A DNA stretch of 60,049 nucleotides from Sulfitobacter sp. EhC04 (GTDB taxonomy: Bacteria; Pseudomonadota; Alphaproteobacteria; Rhodobacterales; Rhodobacteraceae): the NCBI RefSeq assembly GCF_001650875.1, contig NZ_LXYI01000040.1:1-60049 (forward strand), given 5' to 3'. A program made the translations under genes and the position numbers. The notes below the pieces were generated by a model that saw only the letters and a list, made by a program, of their open reading frames with translations, was not told the origin of the DNA and ran no database searches. Below are positions 19,230-27,045 of the stretch, piece by piece. Position 1 is the stretch's first letter; every line of letters starts with the position of its first letter.

Positions 19230-19246
19230 GCCATCAACGGGTTGGC

Positions 19247-19277
19247 GCGGACGGAAGGTTCATGTTCCTCCGTCCGC
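19247..19277. terminator. Bidirectional terminator candidate between sulP-type gene and rsgA
   Basis: GCGGACGGA (19247-19255) pairs with TCCGTCCGC (19269-19277) around a 13-nt loop, in the 54-bp gap between two convergent genes. A T-run is lacking, so termination strength is uncertain. Confidence 0.45.
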
Positions 19278-19283
19278 CACCGG

Positions 19284-20357
19284 TTACTTGCGGTTGTCTT
19301 TCACAATGCCGCGCACCATCTTGCCAAATGCGCGGTCCTTGGCCCGCCGCTGTGACAGCGTGGCGGAATTGAACGCCTCTTCCGCCAGCAGCTTGCGCCA
19401 GCGCGCCAGTCGGTTGCCGTCGATCTGACCGGCCTCAAGGGCAGCACGCACGCCGCAGCCCGGCTCTGTCTCATGGGCGCAGTCGTTGAACTTGCAGGAT
19501 GCCGCCAGTGTGGCCAGATCGGCAAAGGTTTCCTCCAGCCCGGCCGAGGCATCAGTCAGTTGCAACTCGCGCATGCCCGGCGTGTCCAGCACGGCACAGC
19601 CTGCGCCGGTGATGTGCAATTGCCTGTGCGAGGTGGTATGCCGCCCGCGCGCGTCATCCTCGCGGATGGATTGCGTGGCGGCCTGCGCCGTTTCCGACAG
19701 GGCATTGGTAAGCGTGGATTTGCCCACGCCGGAAGACCCCAGAAACGCGACGGTCTGCCCCGGTTTGCACCAGGGGGCCAGCGTATTGCGGGCGTCATCC
19801 CCCCGCGCATCCAGTGCCAGAACCGTGATCCGCTCCGAGATGCTGCGCGCCTCGGCCAGGTAGGGGGCCGGATCGTCACTCAGGTCTGCCTTGGTCAGCA
19901 GGATCACTGGGGTGATCTGTGTCTCCATCGCCAGGGCCACATAGCGTTCCAGCCGGGCCAGATTGAAATCGGCGTTGCAGGAGGTGACAATGAAGGCGGT
20001 GTCGATATTGGCGCCGATAAGTTGCGCTTTGCGGTCATGCCCCGCAGCGCGGCGTTTGATCAGGCTCTTTCGGGCCAGAACACGGCTGCGCTGCGGATGA
20101 TCCGCGTCGAAAAGCAGCCAGTCGCCCACGGTCGCCTCCGGCCCCGGCGGGATCTCGGTGGCAAAGCCGTCGCCCGCAACCCGAAGACCGGAACGGTGGA
20201 CTTCCACCACCCGGCAAGGTGGCGTGGCGGCCATTTCGTCGACGTCCGTTTGCTGTGCAAAGAAGGTCTGCCAGCCAAGCCGGATCAGCGCAGAGAGTTC
20301 TTGTCGTGGAAGGCCGGACTTCTCCGGGCCAAGAAATTGGGAATAGTCCCGTGTCAT
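19284..20357 (-). CDS. rsgA: Ribosome small subunit-dependent GTPase A
   Basis: RsgA is the circularly permuted GTPase that checks late 30S maturation. The 357-residue protein shows an N-terminal OB-fold, then G4 (LLTKADL), G1/P-loop (GSSGVGKST) and G3 (DTPGMRE) in permuted order. A C-terminal zinc knuckle follows (CKFNDCAHETEPGCGV, with three Cys and one His). Start MTRDYSQFLG at 20357 fits the family length and has AAAG upstream. Confidence 0.95.
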   Translation of the reverse strand: MTRDYSQFLGPEKSGLPRQELSALIRLGWQTFFAQQTDVDEMAATPPCRVVEVHRSGLRVAGDGFATEIPPGPEATVGDWLLFDADHPQRSRVLARKSLIKRRAAGHDRKAQLIGANIDTAFIVTSCNADFNLARLERYVALAMETQITPVILLTKADLSDDPAPYLAEARSISERITVLALDARGDDARNTLAPWCKPGQTVAFLGSSGVGKSTLTNALSETAQAATQSIREDDARGRHTTSHRQLHITGAGCAVLDTPGMRELQLTDASAGLEETFADLATLAASCKFNDCAHETEPGCGVRAALEAGQIDGNRLARWRKLLAEEAFNSATLSQRRAKDRAFGKMVRGIVKDNRK

Positions 20358-20586
20358 CGTTGTGATCTTTCATGTCGCACCGGCCATCGCCGGTTGGTAA
20401 TTTCCAATGGTCCACGCACACCTGTTGCACCCCGCGACGTTGCGCAGGACATTGCTGTCAGGGTGTGCATCGGGGTGGCGCGCTGCCGCCCCACATTACC
20501 GGGACATGAAATCTCCATTCTGGCTGGAAACAGGATAGGGCCGTTCCGCAGAGCGATCAAGCCTGCACGGGGCGCAGGTTGCGGCG

Positions 20587-21192
20587 TCACTCGTCGCGGC
20601 GGGCCAGTTCGAACACGTCGCGGACGGCGGTGTATTCGTGGTATCCCATCCGGCTGAGCGGGATGTAAGTCGCGCTTTCGAACTTGCCGTCCACCACGCA
20701 GTCGTCGCGCAAGTGGATGCCGGTAACTTCGCCCAATACGACGAAATTGTTCTTGCCCACCAGAGAAACAACCTGAGTCAGGCGGCATTCAAGTGCTGCG
20801 GGCGCATGGGCCACGCGGGAGCAGGCAATCGTCTCACATTCGGCCTTTTCGATACCCACATAGGCAAATTCGTCAATATCGCGCGGCAGCATCTCGGAAG
20901 AGGCGTTCATCGCATCACGGTCGGCCAGGCCGACGACATTGACGCAGAACACCCCGGTTTCACGAATATTGGCCACGTTGTCCTTGGTATCGCCCGCGTC
21001 CTCTTTGGTTCCGGTCGAGGAAAACATCACCTGCGGCGGTACATAGGCCGAGCCATTGAAGAATGAATAAGGTGCCAGATTGTCGTGGCCATCCTTCCCT
21101 CGGGTAGAGATCCAGCCAATGGGACGGGGCGTGATGAGGGCGTTGAACGGGTTGTGTGGCAGGCCGTGGCCGTCTTTGGGGCGGTAGAACAT
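20587..21192 (-). CDS. Flavin reductase-like domain protein
   Basis: The 201-residue protein belongs to the FMN-binding split-barrel flavin reductase family. It has the N-terminal NPFNALITPRPIGWISTRG and SFFNGSAYVPPQVMFS segments and the NFVVLGEVTGIHL segment near the C-terminus. I place the start at 21192 (MFYRPKDGH) because GGAG lies 8 bases upstream; ATGs at 21204 and 21231 are possible but poorer. It may supply reduced flavin or bind FMN; the partner is unknown. It is divergent from the next GNAT gene. Confidence 0.88.
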   Translation of the reverse strand: MFYRPKDGHGLPHNPFNALITPRPIGWISTRGKDGHDNLAPYSFFNGSAYVPPQVMFSSTGTKEDAGDTKDNVANIRETGVFCVNVVGLADRDAMNASSEMLPRDIDEFAYVGIEKAECETIACSRVAHAPAALECRLTQVVSLVGKNNFVVLGEVTGIHLRDDCVVDGKFESATYIPLSRMGYHEYTAVRDVFELARRDE

Positions 21193-21273
21193 CGTTTGCT
21201 CCATGATCGTTTGCCCCATGGCTATCTGCATGTTAGGGCCTTTGCCACCGCAAACCTAGAACGGCCGCCCCCC

Positions 21274-21762
21274 TTGTACCAGTTCAGACCCGAAAAACCG
21301 GACGACCATTGGGAGGTCGAAGCACTTTATGACACCTGTTTCGCGCCGGGGCGCGAGGCGCTGTCCTCGTACCGGCTGCGCGATGGTATCCGTCCGGTGC
21401 CGGGCCTCAGCCGGGTAGCGCGGGATGAGGGCGGCATTCTGGCCGGGGCGATCCGCTATTGGCCGGTGCATATCGGCAAGACCGATGCGCTTCTGCTGGG
21501 TCCGGTTGCGGTGCATCCAACCCGGCAGGGCGAAGGGCTGGGGCGTGACCTGATCGAGGACAGCCTCGCGCTGGCTGCCCCGCTGGGCTGGGACCGCGTG
21601 ATGCTGGTGGGCGATGCGCCCTATTACGGGCGGTTCGGCTTTGTACGGCTTGACGGGGTGGTAATGCCGCCGCCGACGAACCCCGACCGCGTGCTGGGCA
21701 GGGCGCTTGTTGCCGGTGCCTGGGATGGGGTCAGGGGCGATGTCACGCGCTGGGCGGATTGA
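21274..21762 (+). CDS. GNAT family N-acetyltransferase
   Basis: The 162-residue reading begins at a TTG (MYQFRPEKPDDHWEVEALYDTCF) because no ATG gives a sensible start; an in-frame ATG at 21085 lies inside the divergent flavin reductase gene. Acetyl-CoA binding is indicated by LGPVAVHPTRQGEGLGRDLIEDSL and by PYYGRFGFVRLDG. The closest known type is YhbS-like. Substrate unknown. The start assignment is the weak point. Confidence 0.78.
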   Translation: MYQFRPEKPDDHWEVEALYDTCFAPGREALSSYRLRDGIRPVPGLSRVARDEGGILAGAIRYWPVHIGKTDALLLGPVAVHPTRQGEGLGRDLIEDSLALAAPLGWDRVMLVGDAPYYGRFGFVRLDGVVMPPPTNPDRVLGRALVAGAWDGVRGDVTRWAD

Positions 21763-21807
21763 AAAGCCCGCCCGCCTGACCCACATTGACGGGATGGAGG
21801 ACTGCGC

Positions 21808-22575
21808 ATGGACATCAAGACCAACCTGCCTGCCGCGATAGACGTCGAAGTGGAACTTGACCGGCTGGCAAAGCGCTACCGCGCGGCCAACGGGCTGGGG
21901 ATGAGTGTGCTCAACCTGATCGGCGGCAGTGCGGAGAACCTGCTGGATCGTCTGCCAAAGGCGCTGCGCGCGAACCTTGAACGCGCCACGATCAGTGCCC
22001 TGCAACAGGCGATGAAGGCGGCCCATTCCAGCCGCAGCGTTGTACCGGATCAGAAAAGCTGGCTCAATCAGGCGGTCTCTGCCGCGATGGGGGCGGCGGG
22101 CGGTGCGGGCGGTTTGCCTACGGCACTGGCCGAATTGCCGGTCACGACAACGCTGCTGCTGCGGGTGATCCAGGGGGTCGCTGTCGAACATGGCTTTGAT
22201 CCAAACGCGGAGAACGTGCAATTCGATTGCGTGCAGGTCTTTGCCGCCGCCGGACCCTTGTCGGGGGATGACGGGGCCGACCTGGGTTTTCTTGCCGCGC
22301 GGATGACCCTGACGGGCAAGGCGATGCAGGCCGTGGTGCATCGTGTTGCGCCAAAGCTTGCGATTGTCATGGGGCAGAAACTGGCCGCCCAGACCGTGCC
22401 GGTGCTGGGTGCGGTGGCAGGGGCGGCGACGAATTACGCCTACACCAGCTATTATCAGGAAATCGCCCAGGTTCATTTCGGTCTGCGCAAACTTGCCATT
22501 GATGCAGATGTGCCCCATGCGGAGCTGCTCAAAGGATTGGAAGCGCGCATGACGCGCGCCCCGGTCAAGACCTGA
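21808..22575 (+). CDS. EcsC family protein
   Basis: The 255-residue protein matches the EcsC family pattern: an N-terminal helical region, then a glycine/alanine-rich segment (AAMGAAGGAGGLPTALAELPVTTTLLLRVIQ) and VPVLGAVAGAATNYAYT near the C-terminus. EcsC proteins are peripheral or membrane-associated with no firm biochemical role. It follows the GNAT gene by 45 bp on the same strand. Confidence 0.86.
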   Translation: MDIKTNLPAAIDVEVELDRLAKRYRAANGLGMSVLNLIGGSAENLLDRLPKALRANLERATISALQQAMKAAHSSRSVVPDQKSWLNQAVSAAMGAAGGAGGLPTALAELPVTTTLLLRVIQGVAVEHGFDPNAENVQFDCVQVFAAAGPLSGDDGADLGFLAARMTLTGKAMQAVVHRVAPKLAIVMGQKLAAQTVPVLGAVAGAATNYAYTSYYQEIAQVHFGLRKLAIDADVPHAELLKGLEARMTRAPVKT

Positions 22576-22606
22576 TCGAAGCTTTGCGGCAGAGCTTGCC
22601 GACCCG

Positions 22607-23695
22607 TTAACGCCCGATGCTGCCCGGTGCGACAGTGGTGGCTTTGAGGATGGCATAGCAGGACATGCCGGGCACCAGTGCCATTTCACGCACGGCGCGG
22701 GCGGTGACGCGCGCCAGCAGCCGGTCGCGGCCTGCGCGCAGCCCGATGGCGGCACCCGGCCCGTCGCCGGGATGCACACTGTCGATCACGACAGGAAGGA
22801 CATTGACCGATGACAGGCCCTCGGGCCGGTCCCGCGACAGGATGACATCCTGCGCCAGCACCCGCAGCCGCACCCTTGCGCCAACCGCGGCCTGTACACC
22901 GGGCAATTCCAGCACGCCCGCGTCGATCCGAAGGGTCGAAAGCCCATCTTCGGCATGGGCAGTGATCTCGGCCTCGATGACCGCACCGGCCTCGCGCACC
23001 CCCAGCAGTGGCACCGCGGCAGGGTCGGCCATCACGTCGTAAAGCGGCCCTTGGGCGCGCACCTGTCCATCCTGCAACAGCACCAGCGTGTCGGCCAGCC
23101 GCGCGACCTCGTCCACGGCATGGCTGACATAGAGGATTGGCAGCTTCAGCGGGCCGTCGCGCAAGCGTTCCAGATAGGGCAGGATTTCCTGCTTGCGTGG
23201 CCCGTCGAGGCTGGCCAGCGGTTCATCCATCAGCAACATGCGCGGGTGGCTCAGCAGCGCCCGCCCCAGCGCCACGCGCTGTTTTTCACCGCCCGACAGG
23301 GTTGCGGGGGCGCGGTGCAGCAGGTCGGACAGGCCCAGAAGGGAGACCACATCGTCAAATCCCGCGCCCGTCGCATCCGCCGGGCGGAACCGTGCCCCGA
23401 ACATCAGGTTGGCGCGCGCATCCATATGCGGAAACAGCCGCGCGTCCTGAAACACCACACCAAGCCGCCGGGCGGCAGGCGGCACAAAAAGGCCGGTCTG
23501 CGCATCGAACAGGCGCACGCCGCCGACATCCACATGGCCCGCATCGGGGCGCAACAGGCCAGCGACGGCATTGATGACAGTGCTTTTGCCCGCGCCGGAG
23601 CGGCCAAAGAGCGCGGTAATCCCCGGCCCGGCCCTGCAGGCCACGTCCAGCGAGAAACCGGCAAAGCGGTGCCGGATGTGCAGATCAAGGGTCAT
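22607..23695 (-). CDS. modC: Molybdate ABC transporter ATP-binding protein
   Basis: ModC is the ATPase of the molybdate importer. The 362-residue protein has Walker A GRSGAGKST, signature LSGGEKQRVALGRALL and Walker B MLLMDEPLAS. A C-terminal Mop/TOBE-type domain (about residues 285-355) binds oxyanion and is typical of ModC. Its ATG overlaps the modB stop by four bases. modA-modB-modC form one minus-strand transcript. Confidence 0.94.
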   Translation of the reverse strand: MTLDLHIRHRFAGFSLDVACRAGPGITALFGRSGAGKSTVINAVAGLLRPDAGHVDVGGVRLFDAQTGLFVPPAARRLGVVFQDARLFPHMDARANLMFGARFRPADATGAGFDDVVSLLGLSDLLHRAPATLSGGEKQRVALGRALLSHPRMLLMDEPLASLDGPRKQEILPYLERLRDGPLKLPILYVSHAVDEVARLADTLVLLQDGQVRAQGPLYDVMADPAAVPLLGVREAGAVIEAEITAHAEDGLSTLRIDAGVLELPGVQAAVGARVRLRVLAQDVILSRDRPEGLSSVNVLPVVIDSVHPGDGPGAAIGLRAGRDRLLARVTARAVREMALVPGMSCYAILKATTVAPGSIGR

Positions 23696-24381
23696 GTGCC
23701 TGCGATCCGTGCTGCCACCCGGCGTGCCAGTGCCTCTGACAGGACCACGGCACCCAGCGCCACCACGCAGGCCATGATCACCATTGCGACCGCCTGGCCC
23801 TCACCCCCCGGAATTTGCAGCGCGGACCAGATCGCGCTGGGCAGGGTCTGGGTCTGGCCGGGGATGTTGGCCACAAAGGTGATCGTGGCACCGAACTCGC
23901 CCATCGCCTTGGCAAAGCCCATCACCGATCCGGCCAGGATGCCCGGCAGGATCAGCGGCAGGGTGACATGGGCAAAGATCGCGTAGCGCGGTGCGCCCAA
24001 GGTGGCGGCGGCCTGCTCCAGCTTCGGGTCCACAGCCTCGATCGCAAGGCGCATGGCGCGCACCATCAACGGAAATCCCATGACGATGGCCGCCAGCACC
24101 GCGCCGGTCCAGTGAAAGGCCAGCGTCAGCCCCAGCGATTCCAGCAGCTGTCCTGCCGGGCCGGTGCGGCCAAAGGCGATCAGAAGCAGGTAGCCGGTGA
24201 CCACCGGTGGCAGCACCAGCGGCAGATGCACAAGCGCGTTCAGCGCCGATTTGCCCCAGAAGTCACGTCGCGCCAGCAGCCATGCCACCCAAAGCGCCAG
24301 CGGCATCGCCAGAACCGTGGCCCAGCAGGCTACCCAAAGCGACAGGCGCAGGGCCTCCCATGCGGCGGCATCCACGCTCAC
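23692..24381 (-). CDS. modB: Molybdate ABC transporter permease
   Basis: ModB is the membrane channel of the importer. The 229-residue protein has five or six hydrophobic helices and the EAA loop (EQAAATLGAPRYAIFAHVTLPLILPGI) that docks to ModC. The start is a GTG at 24381 that overlaps the modA stop (GTGA); a second GTG is two codons in. The long upstream extension of this frame under modA is not coding. The closing ATGA overlap with modC suggests strict coupling. Confidence 0.93.
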   Translation of the reverse strand: MSVDAAAWEALRLSLWVACWATVLAMPLALWVAWLLARRDFWGKSALNALVHLPLVLPPVVTGYLLLIAFGRTGPAGQLLESLGLTLAFHWTGAVLAAIVMGFPLMVRAMRLAIEAVDPKLEQAAATLGAPRYAIFAHVTLPLILPGILAGSVMGFAKAMGEFGATITFVANIPGQTQTLPSAIWSALQIPGGEGQAVAMVIMACVVALGAVVLSEALARRVAARIAGT

Positions 24382-25097
24382 GGCGCGCGAAACCCGTGCC
24401 GGGCAAAGACCGCGCGAGCCTGCGCGCTGTCCAGCAGGCTGAGAAAAGGTGCGCCGGTCGCGGTCAGCGCCGCCGCCGGATAGGTGATCGGGCCGGAAAG
24501 GGGCGCGGGGACCTCGTAAAGCACCGATACGCCCGGTTCTGCCGCCGCATCCGTGGCATAGACGACACCCAGCGGTGTTTCGCCACGCGCCACCAATGCC
24601 AGGGCGGCCCGAACATTGTCGGTTTCGGCCAGATGGGTGCTCAGATCGTCCCATAGTCCGGCGGCACGCAGCCAGGTCTGGGCATAGGCACCGGCGGGCA
24701 CCGCGTCGCGCTGGCCCATGGCCAACCGGTTGCCGTTCAGTCGCGGGGCAAGATCGTCGGGGCCGTCCAGCGGGGTGGCTCCGGCAGGGCCGATCACAAC
24801 CAATGTGTTGCGGGCCACGTTTCTGGGTGTGCTTGCGCCTGCGACGCCTTGCTCGGCCAGCCAGCCCATCCAGAGCGGGCTGGCCAGAACGATCACATCC
24901 GCCGGTGCCCCCGCCGCGACCTGCCGCGCCATAGTGCCGGACCCGCCGAAAGACAGTATGACCTCTTGCGGTGACAGCTTTGCGATATCTTCCAGCACAC
25001 CACGCAGGGAGGCGGCGGCAAAGACCGTGATCCGCTCTGCCTGCGCGGGGCTGGCGAGCGAGAAAAACAGGCAGAGAAGGGGCATCAGGCGCATCAT
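24378..25097 (-). CDS. modA: Molybdate ABC transporter substrate-binding protein
   Basis: ModA is the periplasmic molybdate/tungstate-binding protein. The 239-residue precursor begins MMRLMPLLCLFF, with a signal peptide cleaved near AQAE. Family features follow: ITVFAAASLRGVLEDIA, SFGGSGTMARQVAAGAPADV and GVVYATDA. Two adjacent ATGs (25097, 25094) are equally possible and no clear ribosome site is seen. It starts the modABC operon, divergent from the NUDIX gene. Confidence 0.93.
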   Translation of the reverse strand: MMRLMPLLCLFFSLASPAQAERITVFAAASLRGVLEDIAKLSPQEVILSFGGSGTMARQVAAGAPADVIVLASPLWMGWLAEQGVAGASTPRNVARNTLVVIGPAGATPLDGPDDLAPRLNGNRLAMGQRDAVPAGAYAQTWLRAAGLWDDLSTHLAETDNVRAALALVARGETPLGVVYATDAAAEPGVSVLYEVPAPLSGPITYPAAALTATGAPFLSLLDSAQARAVFARHGFRAP

Positions 25098-25223
25098 CAG
25101 GCGCACTATCGACGATGGGTCCGGGGCGCACAAGTCCTGCCCATTGGTGGTGGCCTTTGCCGGTTGATCGCCTATACTTGGGATGCAGGCAGGATGTTTT
25201 GGCAGGACCCGTTGAAAGAGCTG

Positions 25224-25703
25224 ATGATCAAGCAACTCCCGATTTCGCTGCATGGCGCGCGAAAGGACGAAATGCGGACCCAATTCGCGGCGCTGTGCTA
25301 TCGCGTCCGGCGCGGCAAGGTGCAGGTATTGCTGGTCACCTCGCGCGGCTCGAAACGCTGGATCGTGCCGAAAGGCTGGCCAATGGATGCAAAGACACCC
25401 GCCGCCTCTGCCCTGCAGGAAGCCTGGGAGGAAGCCGGGGTCACGGGGCGGGCCGATAACCGCTGTCTGGGTGTGTTTACCTATGCCAAGGAGATCGGGC
25501 AGACCGGCGATGTGCCCTGTCTTGCCATGCTCTATCCGGTTGCTGTCAAATCGCTGTCCAAGCAATTCCCCGAGAGCGACCAGCGCCGCCGCACATGGGT
25601 ATCGCGCAAGAAGGCCGCGCGGATGGTGTCGGAGCCGGAACTGGCCCGGCTGATTCTGGATTTCGACCCCCGCATTGTGGCGGGGTCCAAAGATGTTTCT
25701 TGA
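25224..25703 (+). CDS. NUDIX hydrolase
   Basis: The 159-residue protein has a NUDIX box, GWPMDAKTPAASALQEAWEE followed by AGV, in which the usual RE is replaced by QEAWEEAG. The IVPKGWPMD lead-in resembles diphosphoinositol-polyphosphate phosphohydrolase-like bacterial NUDIX proteins. I start at the ATG at 25224 (MIKQLPISLHG) because GAAAGAG lies just upstream; TTG 25164 and ATG 25194 are alternatives. Substrate unknown. Confidence 0.88.
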   Translation: MIKQLPISLHGARKDEMRTQFAALCYRVRRGKVQVLLVTSRGSKRWIVPKGWPMDAKTPAASALQEAWEEAGVTGRADNRCLGVFTYAKEIGQTGDVPCLAMLYPVAVKSLSKQFPESDQRRRTWVSRKKAARMVSEPELARLILDFDPRIVAGSKDVS

Positions 25704-25763
25704 CGCGTCCAGGGCGCGCACCCATCTCAATAGGGATAAGATAACAGGAGACGGTCTGCGGCC

Positions 25764-26219
25764 ATGATCAGCTACACCCTGAAATGCGAGGCAGGCCACA
25801 GCTTTGACAGCTGGTTCCAGTCTGCTGCGGCATTCGAAAAGCTGGTGGCGGCGCGTCAGGTGACCTGCGTGGAATGTGGATCGCATGGTGTGACCAAGGC
25901 GGTGATGGCCCCGCGCCTGTCGAAGGGGCCGCAGACATCTGCGCCCGATCAGCAGACGCCGGAGGTGGCAGATACGCCCATGCTGAGCGCCCCTGACACG
26001 GAAATGCAGCAGGCGCTGGCAGAGCTGCGCCGCAAGGTCGAGGCAAATTCGGACTACGTCGGGGACCGGTTTGCCCGCGAGGCGCGGGCGATGCATCTGG
26101 GCGAAAAACCCGCACGTTCGATTTACGGGGAGGCGCGGCTGGACCAGGCGCGCAGCCTGATCGAGGACGGCGTGCCGCTGATGCCGCTGCCGTTCCGTCC
26201 GAAACAGAAACTCAGCTGA
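25764..26219 (+). CDS. DUF1178 family protein
   Basis: The 151-residue protein starts ISYTLKCEAGHSFDSWFQS and has CVECGSHGVTKAVMAPRL, the two cysteine-containing segments that likely form a zinc ribbon and define DUF1178. A disordered middle and a C-terminal helix with RAMHLGEKPARSIYGEA follow. Function unknown. It lies between the NUDIX and SDR genes on the same strand with short gaps, so the three may be co-transcribed. Confidence 0.9.
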   Translation: MISYTLKCEAGHSFDSWFQSAAAFEKLVAARQVTCVECGSHGVTKAVMAPRLSKGPQTSAPDQQTPEVADTPMLSAPDTEMQQALAELRRKVEANSDYVGDRFAREARAMHLGEKPARSIYGEARLDQARSLIEDGVPLMPLPFRPKQKLS

Positions 26220-26230
26220 GAGGCCGGACC

Positions 26231-26875
26231 ATGACGATCCTGATCACGGGTGCCAACCGGGGCATCGGGGCGGGCCTTGCCGCGCATTTTCGCGCGCAGG
26301 GCAAAGAGGTGATCGGCACCGGCCGGTCGGTTACCGCGCAGATCCAGCTGGATGTCACCCGCCCGCAAAGCCACGCGGCCATGGCGCAGGCACTGGGGAA
26401 CACGGCGATCGACCTGCTGGTCTGCAATGCCGGGGTTTATCTGGACAAGGGGGCCGATCTGGATACCGGCTACGGTGCCGACCTCTGGGCGCAGAGCTTT
26501 GCCACCAATGTGACCGGCGTCTTTCTGACGGTGCAGGCGCTGTTGCCGCATCTGCGCCGGGCAGGCGGGGCCAAGGTGGCCATCATCGCCTCGCAGATGG
26601 GGTCCACCACCCGCGCGCCGGGGGGCAGCTATATCTATCGCGCCTCCAAGGCGGCGGCGCTGAACCTGGGGCGCAACCTGGCCACGGACCTCGCGGGGGA
26701 GGGGATTGCCGTGGGCATCTATCATCCCGGCTGGGTGCAGACCGACATGGGCGGCGCGACTGCCGAGATCACCACGGAGGAGGCGGTGCGCGGGCTGGCA
26801 CAGCGCTTTGCCGCGCTGGAGCTTGAGACAACGGGGTGTTTCGAGACATGGGATGGCCGCGCGCACGCCTTTTGA
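26231..26875 (+). CDS. Short-chain dehydrogenase/reductase
   Basis: The 214-residue Rossmann protein has the NAD(P) motif TGANRGIG at residues 6-13, the NAG element (CNAGVY), the catalytic serine in IIASQMGS and the YxxxK pair (YRASKAAAL). It is a classical SDR; the substrate is unknown. It follows DUF1178 by 11 bp. The gene ends just before a run of three hairpins ahead of lysC. Confidence 0.92.
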   Translation: MTILITGANRGIGAGLAAHFRAQGKEVIGTGRSVTAQIQLDVTRPQSHAAMAQALGNTAIDLLVCNAGVYLDKGADLDTGYGADLWAQSFATNVTGVFLTVQALLPHLRRAGGAKVAIIASQMGSTTRAPGGSYIYRASKAAALNLGRNLATDLAGEGIAVGIYHPGWVQTDMGGATAEITTEEAVRGLAQRFAALELETTGCFETWDGRAHAF

Positions 26876-26886
26876 TGCGAAAAGGA

Positions 26887-26979
26887 GCGGCTGCGCCGCA
26901 CATGATGTCTGGATTTGGGTTCCCCAAATCGGTGCGAGGCGCTGCCTCGCGCTCCGGTATATTTTTGGAACAATGAAAG
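26887..26979 (+). terminator. Triple-hairpin region plus dispersed motif, copy a
   Basis: Three short stems lie in a row after the SDR stop: GCGGC/GCCGC (26887-26899), GATTTGGG/CCCAAATC with a 3-nt loop (26912-26930) and GCGAGGC/GCCTCGC (26934-26950). They are followed at 26956-26979 by GTATATTTTTGG then AACAATGAAAG. The last hairpin with its TATTTTT run can act as a terminator for the NUDIX-DUF1178-SDR unit. Confidence 0.5.
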
Positions 26980-27016
26980 GGGCGCAGGCTTGCAGTGGGC
27001 AGCGCTTGCGCGTAAA

Positions 27017-27040
27017 CCCCGCCGGGATTGAAAGGCGGGG
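27017..27040 (+). promoter_or_regulatory. Hairpin enclosing the lysC ribosome-binding site
   Basis: CCCCGCC (27017-27023) pairs with GGCGGGG (27034-27040) around a 10-nt loop. The right arm is the purine-rich stretch that, with GTGAT, forms the only Shine-Dalgarno-like sequence before the lysC ATG at 27046. Translation of lysC may therefore depend on opening this stem. No lysine riboswitch is visible; the gap is too short. Confidence 0.4.
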
Positions 27041-27045
27041 GTGAT

